Part shown: positions 51,375-60,127 of the stretch, piece by piece
Numbering within the stretch: position 1 is the stretch's first letter
Layout: every line of letters starts with the position of its first letter
Origin: DATFTF01 sp963825175
Lineage (GTDB): Bacteria > Acidobacteriota > Thermoanaerobaculia > UBA5066 > Gp7-AA6
DNA: 64,000 nucleotides
Reading direction: 5' to 3'
NCBI GenBank assembly: GCA_963825175.1
Contig: CAWGSA010000004.1
Span: 124,001 to 188,000 of the forward strand
Position numbers and translations under genes: made by a program
Notes under the pieces: generated by a model
Databases searched by the model: none
Told to the model about the DNA's origin: nothing
What the model saw: only the letters and a program-made list of their open reading frames with translations

Positions 51375-52606
51375 AGGGGCCGGGTGTCCTCGATGACCTT
51401 TCCGTCGTTGGGCAAGGAGCCGGATCGCAGCAGCTCTACCTCGCCGCGTAGCTTGCAGATCTCGCGGATGGAGGCGGCGATCGCGCGTTCGAGCGAGCCA
51501 TCGGAAACCGACTCGGTCTCGCAGCGAAGCGTCATCTCGTCCGCGTCCTTCTCGCGGCGGACGACGAGCCGGGCGCGGCCGACCTCGGGATGGCGGCGGA
51601 CGACGTCGGCCACGAGCTTGGGATGAACGAACATCCCGCGGACCTTGGCGCTCTGGTCGGCGCGGCCGAGCCAGCCGCGGATGCGGGTGTTGGTGCGCCC
51701 GCACGGGCTCTGGCCCGGAAGGATCGCGGAAAGGTCGCCGGTTGCCAGTCGCACCAGCGGATACTCGGGGGAGCGCAGATTCGTGACCACGATCTCTCCG
51801 ACCTCGCCCTCGGGCAGCGGGTCTCCGGTCCCGGGCCGCACGATCTCCAGAATCAAGCCCTCGTTGACGATCAACCCCTCCATGGAATCCGACTCGTACG
51901 CCACGACGCCCAGGTCTGCCGTCGTGTAACACTGGAGCACGTCGACGCCGCGGCCGTTCAACTCGCCGCGAAGCGAAGAGGGGAGCGCTTCCCCCGAGAC
52001 CAGCGCCCTCTGGATGCTGCCGACGTCCGCTCCGGTCTCGGCGCCCTTGTCCAGGAGGATCTTCAGGAAGGACGGCGTCCCGGCGTATGCCCGAGGCTTC
52101 AGATGCGCGATCGCCGCGACCTGGATCTCGGTCTGTCCGACGCCGGCCGGGAACACCGCGCAACCCAGGGCGTGCGCGCCCGCCTCGACCATCAATCCGG
52201 CCGGCGTGAAGTGGTAGGAGAAAGTGTTGTACAGCAGGTCGCCCCGCCGCAGACCAGCGGCGAAGAGGGGACGGGCGAAGGCGGCGAAGTCGGGGCGCCG
52301 GGCCGCCGGCTCGTAGACCGGACCGGGAGAGGAGAAGACGTGTGCGATATCGTCGGGCGCCGCCGCCGCCAGGCCGCCGAACGGCGGGTCGGTCCTCTGC
52401 AGCTGCCCGAGCTCGGACTTGCGCAGCACCGGCACGCGCGCCAGCGCCGCGCGGTCGCGGACGGCCTCGACGTCGATGCCTTCGAGCCTCCGGGCGAGCG
52501 CCGGTGCCCTTCGGCAGGCTTCCCGCAGGAAGCCGGGAAGGGAGGCGAACAGGGAGGCCTCGCGCTCGGAGGGATCCTGTATTTCGAGGTTGTCGTAATG
52601 GTGCAT
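51371..52606 (-). CDS. Phenylacetate-CoA ligase-like (PaaK family) enzyme
   Basis: This protein of about 411 residues has the PaaK-type features: YNTFSYHFTPAGL, YAGTPSFLKILLDKGAETG, LVSGEALPSSLR, CYTTADLGVVAYES and the C-terminal lobe RGMFVHPKLVADVVRRHPEV. The usual P-loop YTSGTTG is replaced by VFSSPGP, an atypical form. It probably activates an aryl or short acid. ATG 52606 (MHHYDNLEIQDP) is the family-like start; the longer start is in the upstream repeat array. Confidence 0.87.
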   Translation of the reverse strand: MHHYDNLEIQDPSEREASLFASLPGFLREACRRAPALARRLEGIDVEAVRDRAALARVPVLRKSELGQLQRTDPPFGGLAAAAPDDIAHVFSSPGPVYEPAARRPDFAAFARPLFAAGLRRGDLLYNTFSYHFTPAGLMVEAGAHALGCAVFPAGVGQTEIQVAAIAHLKPRAYAGTPSFLKILLDKGAETGADVGSIQRALVSGEALPSSLRGELNGRGVDVLQCYTTADLGVVAYESDSMEGLIVNEGLILEIVRPGTGDPLPEGEVGEIVVTNLRSPEYPLVRLATGDLSAILPGQSPCGRTNTRIRGWLGRADQSAKVRGMFVHPKLVADVVRRHPEVGRARLVVRREKDADEMTLRCETESVSDGSLERAIAASIREICKLRGEVELLRSGSLPNDGKVIEDTRPL

Positions 52607-52612
52607 CGGGAC

Positions 52613-52650
52613 CGCCTCACGCCTCACGCCTTCCGCCTCACGCGCGCGAA
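52613..52650. repeat. Heptamer array between livF and PaaK-like gene
   Basis: CGCCTCA/CGCCTTC-type words sit between the two genes, with a GCGCG palindrome near the end (GCGCGCGAAGCGCG). Single arm. Confidence 0.65.
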
Positions 52651-52655
52651 GCGCG

Positions 52656-53522
52656 TCACGCCAGCCACCTCTTCCTTCGGCGGTAATGCTTCGCCTCGCG
52701 GAAGCTCTGGCGCCGGCCCCCGGAGACGCCCAGGTAGAACTCGCGGACGTCCTCGTTGCCCGACAGTTCCTGAGCCGTTCCGTCCATCACCACCCGGCCG
52801 TTCTCCAGGATGTAGCCGTAGCTGGCCAGGCGCAGAGCGGCGGCCGTGTTCTGCTCGGCCAGGAGGAACGTGACGCCCTCCCGGTTCAACGAGCCGACGA
52901 TCTCGAAGATCTCCTGGGCGATCTGGGGCGCCAGGCCCATGGACGGCTCGTCGAGGAGGACCATCCGGGGCCGGGCCATGAGCGCCCGCCCCAGGGCCGT
53001 CATCTGCTGCTCGCCCCCCGAGGTGTACCCGGCCACGCTCTTGCGGCGCGCCGCCAGTTGGGGAAAGTGCTCATAGACGCGGTCCAGATCGCGGCGGATG
53101 TCCGAACGGGAGGCCCGGCGGGAGAACGCCCCGGTCAGGAGGTTCTCTTCCACCGTCAGGTGGGCGAAGCAGCGCCGCCCTTCCATGACCTGGACCACGC
53201 CGCGGCGGACCAGATCGCGCGGCGTCCGGTCGTCGACGCGTTGTCCATCGAAGGAGATCGTGCCCTTGGTCACCGCGCCGCGCTCGGTCGACAGCAGGTT
53301 CGAGATCGCCTTGAGCGTGGTCGTCTTGCCGGCCCCGTTGGCGCCGAGCAGCGCCACGATCCGGCCCGCGGGCACCTCCAGGGAGACCCCCTTCAGCACG
53401 AGGATCACGTGGTCGTAGATCACCTCGATGTTGTTGACCGAGAGCAGCGCCGCGGTCGCGCCCGGGTCCGTTGCGGAGGGCACGGGAGGCCGCGAGGCCC
53501 CCCGTGCGACAGAGCCCGTCAT
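52656..53522 (-). CDS. livF: Branched-chain-type ABC transporter ATP-binding protein
   Basis: This 288-residue ATPase has Walker A GANGAGKTTT, signature YTSGGEQQMTALGRAL and Walker B MVLLDEPSMGLAP. It is LivF-like. The C-terminus has a basic extension beyond the usual LivF end (RQSFREAKHYRRRKRW). It is 6 bp downstream of the binding-protein gene. Frame is intact. Confidence 0.93.
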   Translation of the reverse strand: MTGSVARGASRPPVPSATDPGATAALLSVNNIEVIYDHVILVLKGVSLEVPAGRIVALLGANGAGKTTTLKAISNLLSTERGAVTKGTISFDGQRVDDRTPRDLVRRGVVQVMEGRRCFAHLTVEENLLTGAFSRRASRSDIRRDLDRVYEHFPQLAARRKSVAGYTSGGEQQMTALGRALMARPRMVLLDEPSMGLAPQIAQEIFEIVGSLNREGVTFLLAEQNTAAALRLASYGYILENGRVVMDGTAQELSGNEDVREFYLGVSGGRRQSFREAKHYRRRKRWLA

Positions 53523-53528
53523 CCGCGA

Positions 53529-54874
53529 TCACTCCTTGCTGCAGTCACGCGGCGTAATCCCCTTCTCCTTGGCGTAGGCGGCGGCCGACTGCTCGATCAG
53601 CGGGCGCACGATCGTCTGATCCGACGGAATCCAGCCGGTGATGAGTTTCCACTTCTTCCCGTCCCACTGTTGAAACTCCACCGCGCCTCCGCCCTCGTGG
53701 TCCATGCACGAGACCTTGATCGGCTGCAGCAGACCGAAGGCCCCCAGCTCCTTCAACCTCTTGTCGTCGAGGTTCAGGTTCTCCAGGCCCCACCGCACCT
53801 GCTCGCCGGTCAGCGGCTTCTTTCCGAACTTGGCCTGGGCCGTCCGGATGGCCTCGGTGTTCAGGATCCCGTGGATCACGCCGCGGTTGTAGTAGATCGA
53901 GCCGAAACGCGATATGTCCTCGAGGTTTCCCTTGTGGCCCCCGGAGTAGACGTACTTCTTGATGTCCTGAAGGGCCGGAAAGTTCGTGCCCGAAGGATGG
54001 AATGCCGCGGAGATGAAGCCCTTGGCCGCGTCCCCCGCCGGGATCACATCCTCCTCCGCGCCGGTCCACCAGTTTCCGACGATGTGGTCGCGGGGATAGC
54101 CGATTTTGGCCGCGGTCTTCAGGGCCACCGGGTTCATGACGCCCCATCCGCGCAGGAGCACCCAGTCCGGCTTGATGCGCCGGATCTCGCAGCCACTGCG
54201 ATTCCTGCTCGTTGCCAGGAGCAGGGACCTCGATGTGGGTGATGGTGAAGCCGTACTTCTTGGCCTGGAGATCGAGGATCGGGAATCGTCTCCTTGCCGT
54301 AGGCCGAGCCGTGGTACAGGTTGACGATCTTCTTGCCCTTCAACTTGTCCATGCCGCCTTCGCGCATCCCCAGGAACTTGATCTTGGCCGTGCTCTGGCT
54401 CCAGTAGTTGGTGACCAGGGGGAAGATGTACGGAAACACCCGGCCGTCGGAGGAGTCGGCGCGGCCATAGCCGATCGACACGATGGGAATCTTGTCGGCG
54501 GTCGCGCGCTCGATGCAGCGCGTACGTGATTCCCGTCGACACGAAGTTGAACATCGCGGCGCCGGTGGGCCCCTTGCCCTTCAACCTCTCGTAGCACTCG
54601 ATGCCCCGGTCGTTCTTGTACTCGGTCTCGCACTCCTCCCACGTCAACTTGACGCCGTTGATGCCTCCGTCGCCGCTTGTTGAGCATGTCGAGATAGTCG
54701 ATGAAGCCGCCGAACGTGCCGGTGCCGCCGGCCGCGTACGGTCCGACCCGATAGCTCGACATCGGGATGAACTGCTCGTTCTGCGCGAGCGCGGGGACGG
54801 CGAGGGCGAGCAGGGCGAGACCGGCCATGACGGCGACCGCGCCTCTGCGAGAGAGTCCCGGACGATTGATCCAT
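53529..54874 (-). CDS. Branched-chain amino acid-type ABC transporter substrate-binding protein, with frameshifts
   Basis: The product is recognisable when five one-base insertions are ignored (near 54847, 54675, 54517, 54280 and 54189, all within the N-terminal half). ATG 54874 follows AAGGGAGG; the start encodes MDQSSGTLS, then a signal peptide (VAVMAGLALLALAVPALAQ), FGGFIDYLDMLNK, GVKLTWEECETEYKNDRG, YERLKGKGPTGAAMFNFVSTG, VSIGYGRADSSDG, and a clean last 220 residues. It is a periplasmic-binding fold type I (LivK-like, often for aromatic acids in such clusters). Confidence 0.85.
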
Positions 54875-54888
54875 GACGCCTCCCTTCA

Positions 54889-54904
54889 ACAATAGATAAA
54901 TTGT
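54889..54904. promoter_or_regulatory. ACAAT-N6-ATTGT dyad upstream of binding-protein gene
   Basis: ACAAT (54889-54893) and ATTGT (54900-54904) are separated by AGATAA. The dyad is 15 bp upstream of the substrate-binding protein start and directly after the livM stop (54915). Confidence 0.5.
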
Positions 54905-54914
54905 TTTCTCGTTC

Positions 54915-55985
54915 TCAGTGCGGAAACGGCCACAGGCGAAGCTTCTCCTTTCCGATCTGCCACAGCCGGGCCAGCCCCTGCGGCTCGACCGCCAGGAAGA
55001 AGATGATCAGCGCTCCGAAGGCCATCAGCTCCAGGTTCGAGGAGAGGCTCTGGCTGACCCCCTCCGAGAAGAGAGCGTGCGCCGAGACGACAGCAGGATC
55101 GGAAGCAGGACGATGAACGCCGCGCCCAGAAAGGAGCCCAGGACGCTGCCCATGCCGCCGATGATGATCATGAAGAGGATCTGGAAGGAACGGTTCAGGT
55201 CGAAGGCCTGTGGTTCGACCGACCCCAGGTACGCGAACGCCCAGAGGGCTCCGGCGACCCCGCAGTAGAAGGATGCAGACGGCGAACGCCACGAGCTTGG
55301 TCCGAAGCATCGGGATCCCGATGACCTCGGCGGCGACGTCCATGTCCCGGACCGCCATCCACGCCCGGCCGATGTGGCTGCGGACCAGGTTCTTGGCGGC
55401 CAGGGCCAGGACCGCCACCACGACTCGAGGGTCAGCAAGTACCGGCGCAGGGGGCTTTCGAAGCGGTAGCCCAGAATCACCATTTTTTGCGCGCTGATGA
55501 CGCCGGAGGGATTGTAGTTGGAAAACCAGGCGAACCGCGTCAGGACCCATTCGATGACGAATTGCGCGGCGAGCGTGGTCACCGCCAGATAGAACCCCTT
55601 GATCCTCAGGCTCGGCAGGCCGAAGAGAAGACCGACCGCCGCGGTCACCAGCCCCGCCGCGGCGAAGCTGGCCAGGACCGGGACGTGCGGAACGCGCAGC
55701 ATGACGTTGTAGGCGGCGAACGCCCCGACGGCCATGAACGCCGCGGAGCCCAGCGAGAGCTTGCCCGGCGTAGCCCGTCAGGATGTTCAGGCCGAGCGCG
55801 GCGAGGGAGAGGATCAGGAACGGGATCAGGATCGCGTCGAACCAGTAGTCGTTGCCGATGAAAGGAACCACGACGAAGGCCAGAATCAGGATCCCGGCGA
55901 AGGCCAGCCGATCCTGGCGGATCGGGAAGATCCGCTGATCTTCCTCGTACGTCGTGTGGAACTGCCCGGCTTCGCGGTAGATCAC
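54915..55985 (-). CDS. livM: Branched-chain-type ABC transporter permease LivM, with frameshifts
   Basis: The permease is recognisable across four frame changes (near 55763, 55425, 55277 and 55088): start VIYREAGQFHTTYEEDQRIFPI at GTG 55985, LGLNILTGYAGKLSLGSAAFMAVGAFAAYN, FVIEWVLTRF, VRDMDVAAEVIGI, GALWAFAYLGSVEPQAF and MAFGALIIFFLAVEPQGL (quoted in separate pieces). GTG overlaps the livH stop by 4 bases (GTGA). Multiple helices are as expected. The frameshifts look like sequence errors. Confidence 0.85.
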   Translation of the reverse strand: MIYREAGQFHTTYEEDQRIFPIRQDRLAFAGILILAFVVVPFIGNDYWFDAILIPFLILSLAALGLNILTGYAGQALAGLRGVHGRRGVRRLQRHAARSARPGPGQLRRGGAGDRGGRSSLRPAEPEDQGVLSGGDHARRAIRHRMGPDAVRLVFQLQSLRRHQRAKNGDSGLPLRKPPAPVLADPRVVVAVLALAAKNLVRSHIGRAWMAVRDMDVAAEVIGIPMLRTKLVAFAVCILLLRGRRSPLGVRVPGVGRTTGLRPEPFLPDPLHDHHRRHGQRPGLLSGRGVHRPASDPAVVSAHALFSEGVSQSLSSNLELMAFGALIIFFLAVEPQGLARLWQIGKEKLRLWPFPH

Positions 55986-56876
55986 ACGCGCTCGATTCGT
56001 CGCTCCCCGAACAGCCCCTCCGGCCGCACCAGCAGGAAGAGCGTCGCCAGCACATACGGAAACCAGTTCTCGATCCCGCTGCCGATGTGGGGCCCGAGGT
56101 AGACCTCGGCGAGCTTCTCCGACGCCCCGACGATCAGGAGCCCGCCGACGATGGCGCCGGGGATCGAGGTGAAGCCGCCGAGGATCAGGACGGGCAGCGC
56201 CTTCAACGCGATGAAGGTCAGCGAGAACTGCACGCCGGTGCGCGAGCCCCACAGGATGCCGGCGACGAGCGCGACGAAACCGGCGACGGACCACACGATC
56301 ACCCAGATCTGCTCGAGCGGAATGCCCACGGCGAGGGCCGCCTGGTGATCGTCGCCGACGGCCCGCAGCGCCCGGCCGATCGCGCGTGCTTGCTGAGAAG
56401 AAGATCGCGAGGATCGCGACGAGGATCGCCGCGACGCCCGCGGCGAAGAGGTCGAGCTGGCTGACGTTGATTCCGCGGATCTGGAGCGGGACGTCGGGGA
56501 TGCCGATGTCCAGGCCGTGGACCTGAGCGCCGAGCACTCCCTGCGCCGTGCCCTCGACCAGGAACGCCAGGCCGATGGTGGCCATGAAGAGCGCGATCGG
56601 CGGCTGGTTGACGAGCGGCCGCAGGACGAACCGCTCGACGAAGAAGGCCAGGACCCACCATCACGGCGAAGGTCGCCGCGCCGGCCGCCGCGAAGCGCCA
56701 TCCCTTCTCGTCAGCGAGACGAAGACGAGCGCGGCGAAGAAGACCATCGCGCCCTGGGCGAAGTTGAAGACCCCCGACGCCTTGTAGATCAGCACGAAGC
56801 CAAGGGCGACGAGCGAATACATCACGCCCGCCAGCAGCCCGCCGATCAGAACCTCGAGGAAGAAGGACCAGTCCAT
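55982..56876 (-). CDS. livH: Branched-chain-type ABC transporter permease LivH, with frameshifts
   Basis: The start MDWSFFLEVLIGGLLAGVMY at ATG 56876 and the end LLVRPEGLFGERRIERV match LivH, with GFVLIYKASGVFNFAQG, ALFMATIGLAFLVEGTAQ, ALRAVGDDHQAALAVGIP and FTSIPGAIVGGLLIVG in between. Three frame changes (near 56711, 56656 and 56393) interrupt it. It forms the second membrane subunit with LivM. Confidence 0.85.
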
Positions 56877-56890
56877 GGCCACGCTCTTCG

Positions 56891-57013
56891 ACCGAGGACC
56901 GAGCACTGAGGACTGAGGACTCCAGCAGCTTGCGCCAGGCCGCGGCTCGTCCCATTCTCAGAGTGACTTCGGCCACCCGAGTCCGCTGTCCCCGGTCCTC
57001 AGTCCTCAGTCTT
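56891..57013. repeat. Paired inverted heptamer arrays (livH-livG gap)
   Basis: GAGGACT-type words (56891-56922) face GTCCTCA-type words (56986-57013) about 63 bp apart. The right arm abuts the livG stop codon (TAG at 57014-57016). Confidence 0.75.
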
Positions 57014-57809
57014 CTATCCATGCGCCACCCCCAGATACGCGTCGATGACCGCCGGGTCGCGCCGGACCTCTTCGGGAGTTCCGTCGGCGATCTTGCGTCC
57101 GTAGTCGAGGACCACGACGTGGTCGGACGAGGTCCATCACGACCTCCATGTCGTGCTCGATCAAGACGATCGTCGTTCCGAGATCGTCGTTGACGTCGAG
57201 GATGAAGCGGCACATGTCCGTTTCTCCTCGACGTTCATGCCCGGCCATCGGCTCGTCCAGGAGCAACAGCTACCGGCTCGGAGGCCAGCGCCCGGGCCAG
57301 CTCGACCCGTCTTCTGAAGGCCGTAGGGGAGCCGACCGACGGGTGTCTTGCGGATGGCCTCGATCTGAAGGAAGTCGATGATCTCCTCGACCTTCCGGCG
57401 GTGGCGGATTTCTTCCCGGCGCGCCCGGCCCCAACGGCAGGGCCTGGGCTCGAGGAGACCCGAGCGCATCTTCAGATTGCGACCGGTGAGGATGTTCTCC
57501 AGCACCGTCATTCCCTTGAACAGGGCGATGTTCTGGAACGTCCGGGCGATTCCCTGCCTGGCCGTCTCGTGCGGGTTCAGGCGGCGCCGGACGACCCCGC
57601 GGAAAGAGACCGTGCCCTGCCGCGCGTGGTAGACGCCGTTCAAGACGTTCGAGCAGCGAGCTCTTGCCGGCCCCGTTGGGGCCGATGACGGCACAGATCT
57701 CGCCGCGGCGCACCTCGAGGCTCACGTCGGAAAGGGCGACGAGGCCCCCGAACGTCAGAGACAGCCCCTCGACCCGCAGCAGAACCTCGGCGGCCTCATC
57801 CGCTCTCAT
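57014..57809 (-). CDS. livG: Branched-chain-type ABC transporter ATP-binding protein LivG, with frameshifts
   Basis: The ATPase is readable across at least six frame changes (near 57650, 57310, 57271, 57239, 57221 and 57128, perhaps two more near 57440): LTFGGLVALSDVSLEV, Walker A GPNGAGKSS, RTFQNIALFKGMTVLENILTG, GRLPYGLQK, MLLDEPMAG and IVLIEHDMEVVMD. The true end is DAYLGVAHG at the TAG on 57014-57016. ATG 57809 lies 22 bp from the murA stop. Confidence 0.85.
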
Positions 57810-57831
57810 GGAGGAACCGCGCCGGGGCGGG

Positions 57832-59131
57832 TCATCGGGTTTCCCGCACGTATCCCGGGACCGGAAACGTCCCGGTGGGTTCGGACAGCCGGACCACGCG
57901 CCCCCCCATGGCCGAGAGCTTCTCCTCCATCCGGGCGTATCCGCGGTCCAGGTGGTAGACGCGATCGATGATGGTCTGACCGCGGGCCGCGAGCCCCGCC
58001 AGCACCAGCGCAGCCGAAGCGCGCAGATCGCTCGCCATCACGTTCGCGGCGGAGAGGGGCGCGGGGCCCTCCACGACGGCCCACCGGCCCTCCAGCCGGA
58101 TCTTCGCGCCCATGCGCACCAGCTCCGGCACGTGCTGGAAACGGTTCTCGAAGACCGTCTCGGTGATGGTCGAGATCCCCTCCAGTCCCGGTCGCGAGCG
58201 TCATCCATTGGGCCTGCAGGTCCGTCGGAAAGCCGGGATAGGGCGCGGTGGCGACGTCCTGCGGCGCCAGGCCGCCGCGCGCCTCGACGCGCAGGCGGTC
58301 CGCCTCCTCGTCCACGCTCACGCCGCTCGCGCGCAGCCGCACGATCAACGCCTGCAGGTGCTCCGGGCGGCAGGAGCGGATGAGCACGTCGCCGCGCGTG
58401 ACCGCGCCCGCGATGGCGTACGTGCCGGCCTCGATCCGGTCGGGCACCACCGTGTGGGACGCGCCGTGGAGCGCGTCGACTCCTTCGATCTCGATCGTCT
58501 CGGTCCCGTCTCCCGAGATGCGCGCCCCCATCGCGCGCAGGAGCCGCGCCAGGTCCACGACCTCGGGCTCCCGGGCCGCGTTGACCAGACGGGTCGCGCC
58601 GCGGGCCAGCGTGGCCGCCAGCATGGCGTTCTCGGTGCCGGTCACCGTCACGCCCTGGAAGGCGATTTCCGCTCCGGACAGCTTTGCGGCGCGGGCCTCG
58701 ACGTAGCCGTGTTCGATCGAGACCTCGGCGCCCATCTTCTGGAACGCCGCCAGATGGAGATCGATCGGGCGCACTCCGATGGCGCAGCCCCCGGGCAGGG
58801 AAACCCGGACTCGTCCGGCGCGCGCCAGCAGCGGGCCGAGCACCAGCACTGACGCGCGCATGGTCTTGACCAGGTCGTAGGGAGCGTCGGCGGAACCGAT
58901 CTCGCGAGCCTCGACCGTCGCTTCGTTGGGCGTAGCCGATAGAAAGACGCCGATGTGCGCGAGGAGTTTCTTCATCGTGCGGATGTCCCGCACGTCGGGC
59001 AGGTTGGAGAGGTGGACCGGCTCGGGCGTCAGAAGGGAGGCGGCGAGGCAGGGGAGAGCGGAGTTCTTCGCGCCGGAGACGGCGACTTCCCCCTCCAGAC
59101 GAACGGGCCCGTCAATTCGGAAGCGATCCAC
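57832..59131 (-). CDS. murA: UDP-N-acetylglucosamine 1-carboxyvinyltransferase, with one frameshift
   Basis: MurA makes UDP-GlcNAc-enolpyruvate in peptidoglycan synthesis. The catalytic Cys is in PGGCAIGVRP, and SGAKNSALP (with the Lys-Asn pair) and LLTPEPV lie near the start. A single extra base near 58186 splits the gene after QAQWMTLATG; the rest (LEGISTITETVF, ENRFQHVPELVRMGAKI) continues in another frame to the stop at 57832-57834. It lies next to prmC, as in many bacteria. Confidence 0.93.
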
Positions 59132-59196
59132 GTGGACCGAATTCTATGAGAGATCCCGGGAGCCGCTCCGATCAATCTCTCCGCGCGCGCACGCTC

Positions 59197-60039
59197 CTAC
59201 GCAACGGTTCGGGCGATGGCGACGCGCGGGATCCCGGCCAGGTCGCCGATCATCCCGCCCAGCCGCCAGGCCGGCCGGCAGAGGATCTCGACCTCCACCG
59301 CGCGCGCCTGGCCGTAGCCGAGCTCGAAGAGGAAGGGCGCGCCCGGATCGAGCGAGCGGGGAACCGTGTCGAGAAGGTGGCGAATGGCAGTCAACCCGTC
59401 TTCTCCCGCGTAGAGCGCGCGGTCCGGCTCGTGATCGCGGACCGTCGGGGAAAGCCCCGGGGCGTCGGAAAGGGCGAGGTAAGGAGGGTTGGCGACGATC
59501 AGGTCGAAGGTCGTCGGGGACAGGGCCGTGAGCCAGTCCGCGGCGGCCAGCCGGACACGGTCGAGCACGCCGTGCCGGGACGCGTTGACGCGGGCCAGAG
59601 CGAGAGCCGCGACCGAGATGTCCAGGGCGGTGACGCGCGCGGCCGGAACCTCCAGCGCGAGCGTGACCGCGAGAATCCCGCAGCCGGTCCCCAGGTCGAG
59701 GATGCGCCGGGCGCGGGGAGCCTCGCGCTGCGCCGCCTCGACCAGAGTCTCGGTCTCGGGCCGCGGAATGAGCGCCCGGTCGTCGATGGTGAAGGGACGT
59801 CCGTAGAAGTCCCACTCGCCGACGAGGTGCTGAACCGGGACGCCGACCAGGCGGCGGGCCCAAAGGTCGCCAAAGCGCGCCACCGAGACGGAATCGATGT
59901 CGCAGCGCGGATCGATGGCCAGCGGGTTGGAGTGGTGGAGGACGTGGGCCAGCAGGATGCGGGCGTCCCAGGAGGTGGCGTCCGAGCCGGTCTTGCGTGC
60001 GAGCGAGGCCGCGGAGTCCAGGAGCTCCCTGGCGGTCAT
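59197..60039 (-). CDS. prmC: Peptide chain release factor N5-glutamine methyltransferase
   Basis: This 280-residue methyltransferase has SAM motif LDLGTGCGILAVTLAL, the catalytic NPPY (IVANPPYLAL), and the N-terminal helical domain. It methylates the Gln of the GGQ motif in release factors. ATG 60039 (MTARELLDSAAS) avoids the upstream repeat array. It sits between prfA and murA. Confidence 0.95.
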   Translation of the reverse strand: MTARELLDSAASLARKTGSDATSWDARILLAHVLHHSNPLAIDPRCDIDSVSVARFGDLWARRLVGVPVQHLVGEWDFYGRPFTIDDRALIPRPETETLVEAAQREAPRARRILDLGTGCGILAVTLALEVPAARVTALDISVAALALARVNASRHGVLDRVRLAAADWLTALSPTTFDLIVANPPYLALSDAPGLSPTVRDHEPDRALYAGEDGLTAIRHLLDTVPRSLDPGAPFLFELGYGQARAVEVEILCRPAWRLGGMIGDLAGIPRVAIARTVA

Positions 60040-60046
60040 GGGTCGG

Positions 60047-60118
60047 CGAGTGGGTGAGTGGGGGAGGGGGTGAGGGGGTGATCCCAACAGTCCCCCACTC
60101 TCCCGCTCTCCCACTCCC
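60047..60118. repeat. Paired inverted arrays (prmC-prfA gap)
   Basis: AGTGGGTG/AGTGGGGG words (60047-60091) face CCCACTCT/CCCGCTCT words (60101-60118). The pair fills the gap between prfA and prmC. Confidence 0.75.
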
Positions 60119-60127
60119 CGCGTCGCA

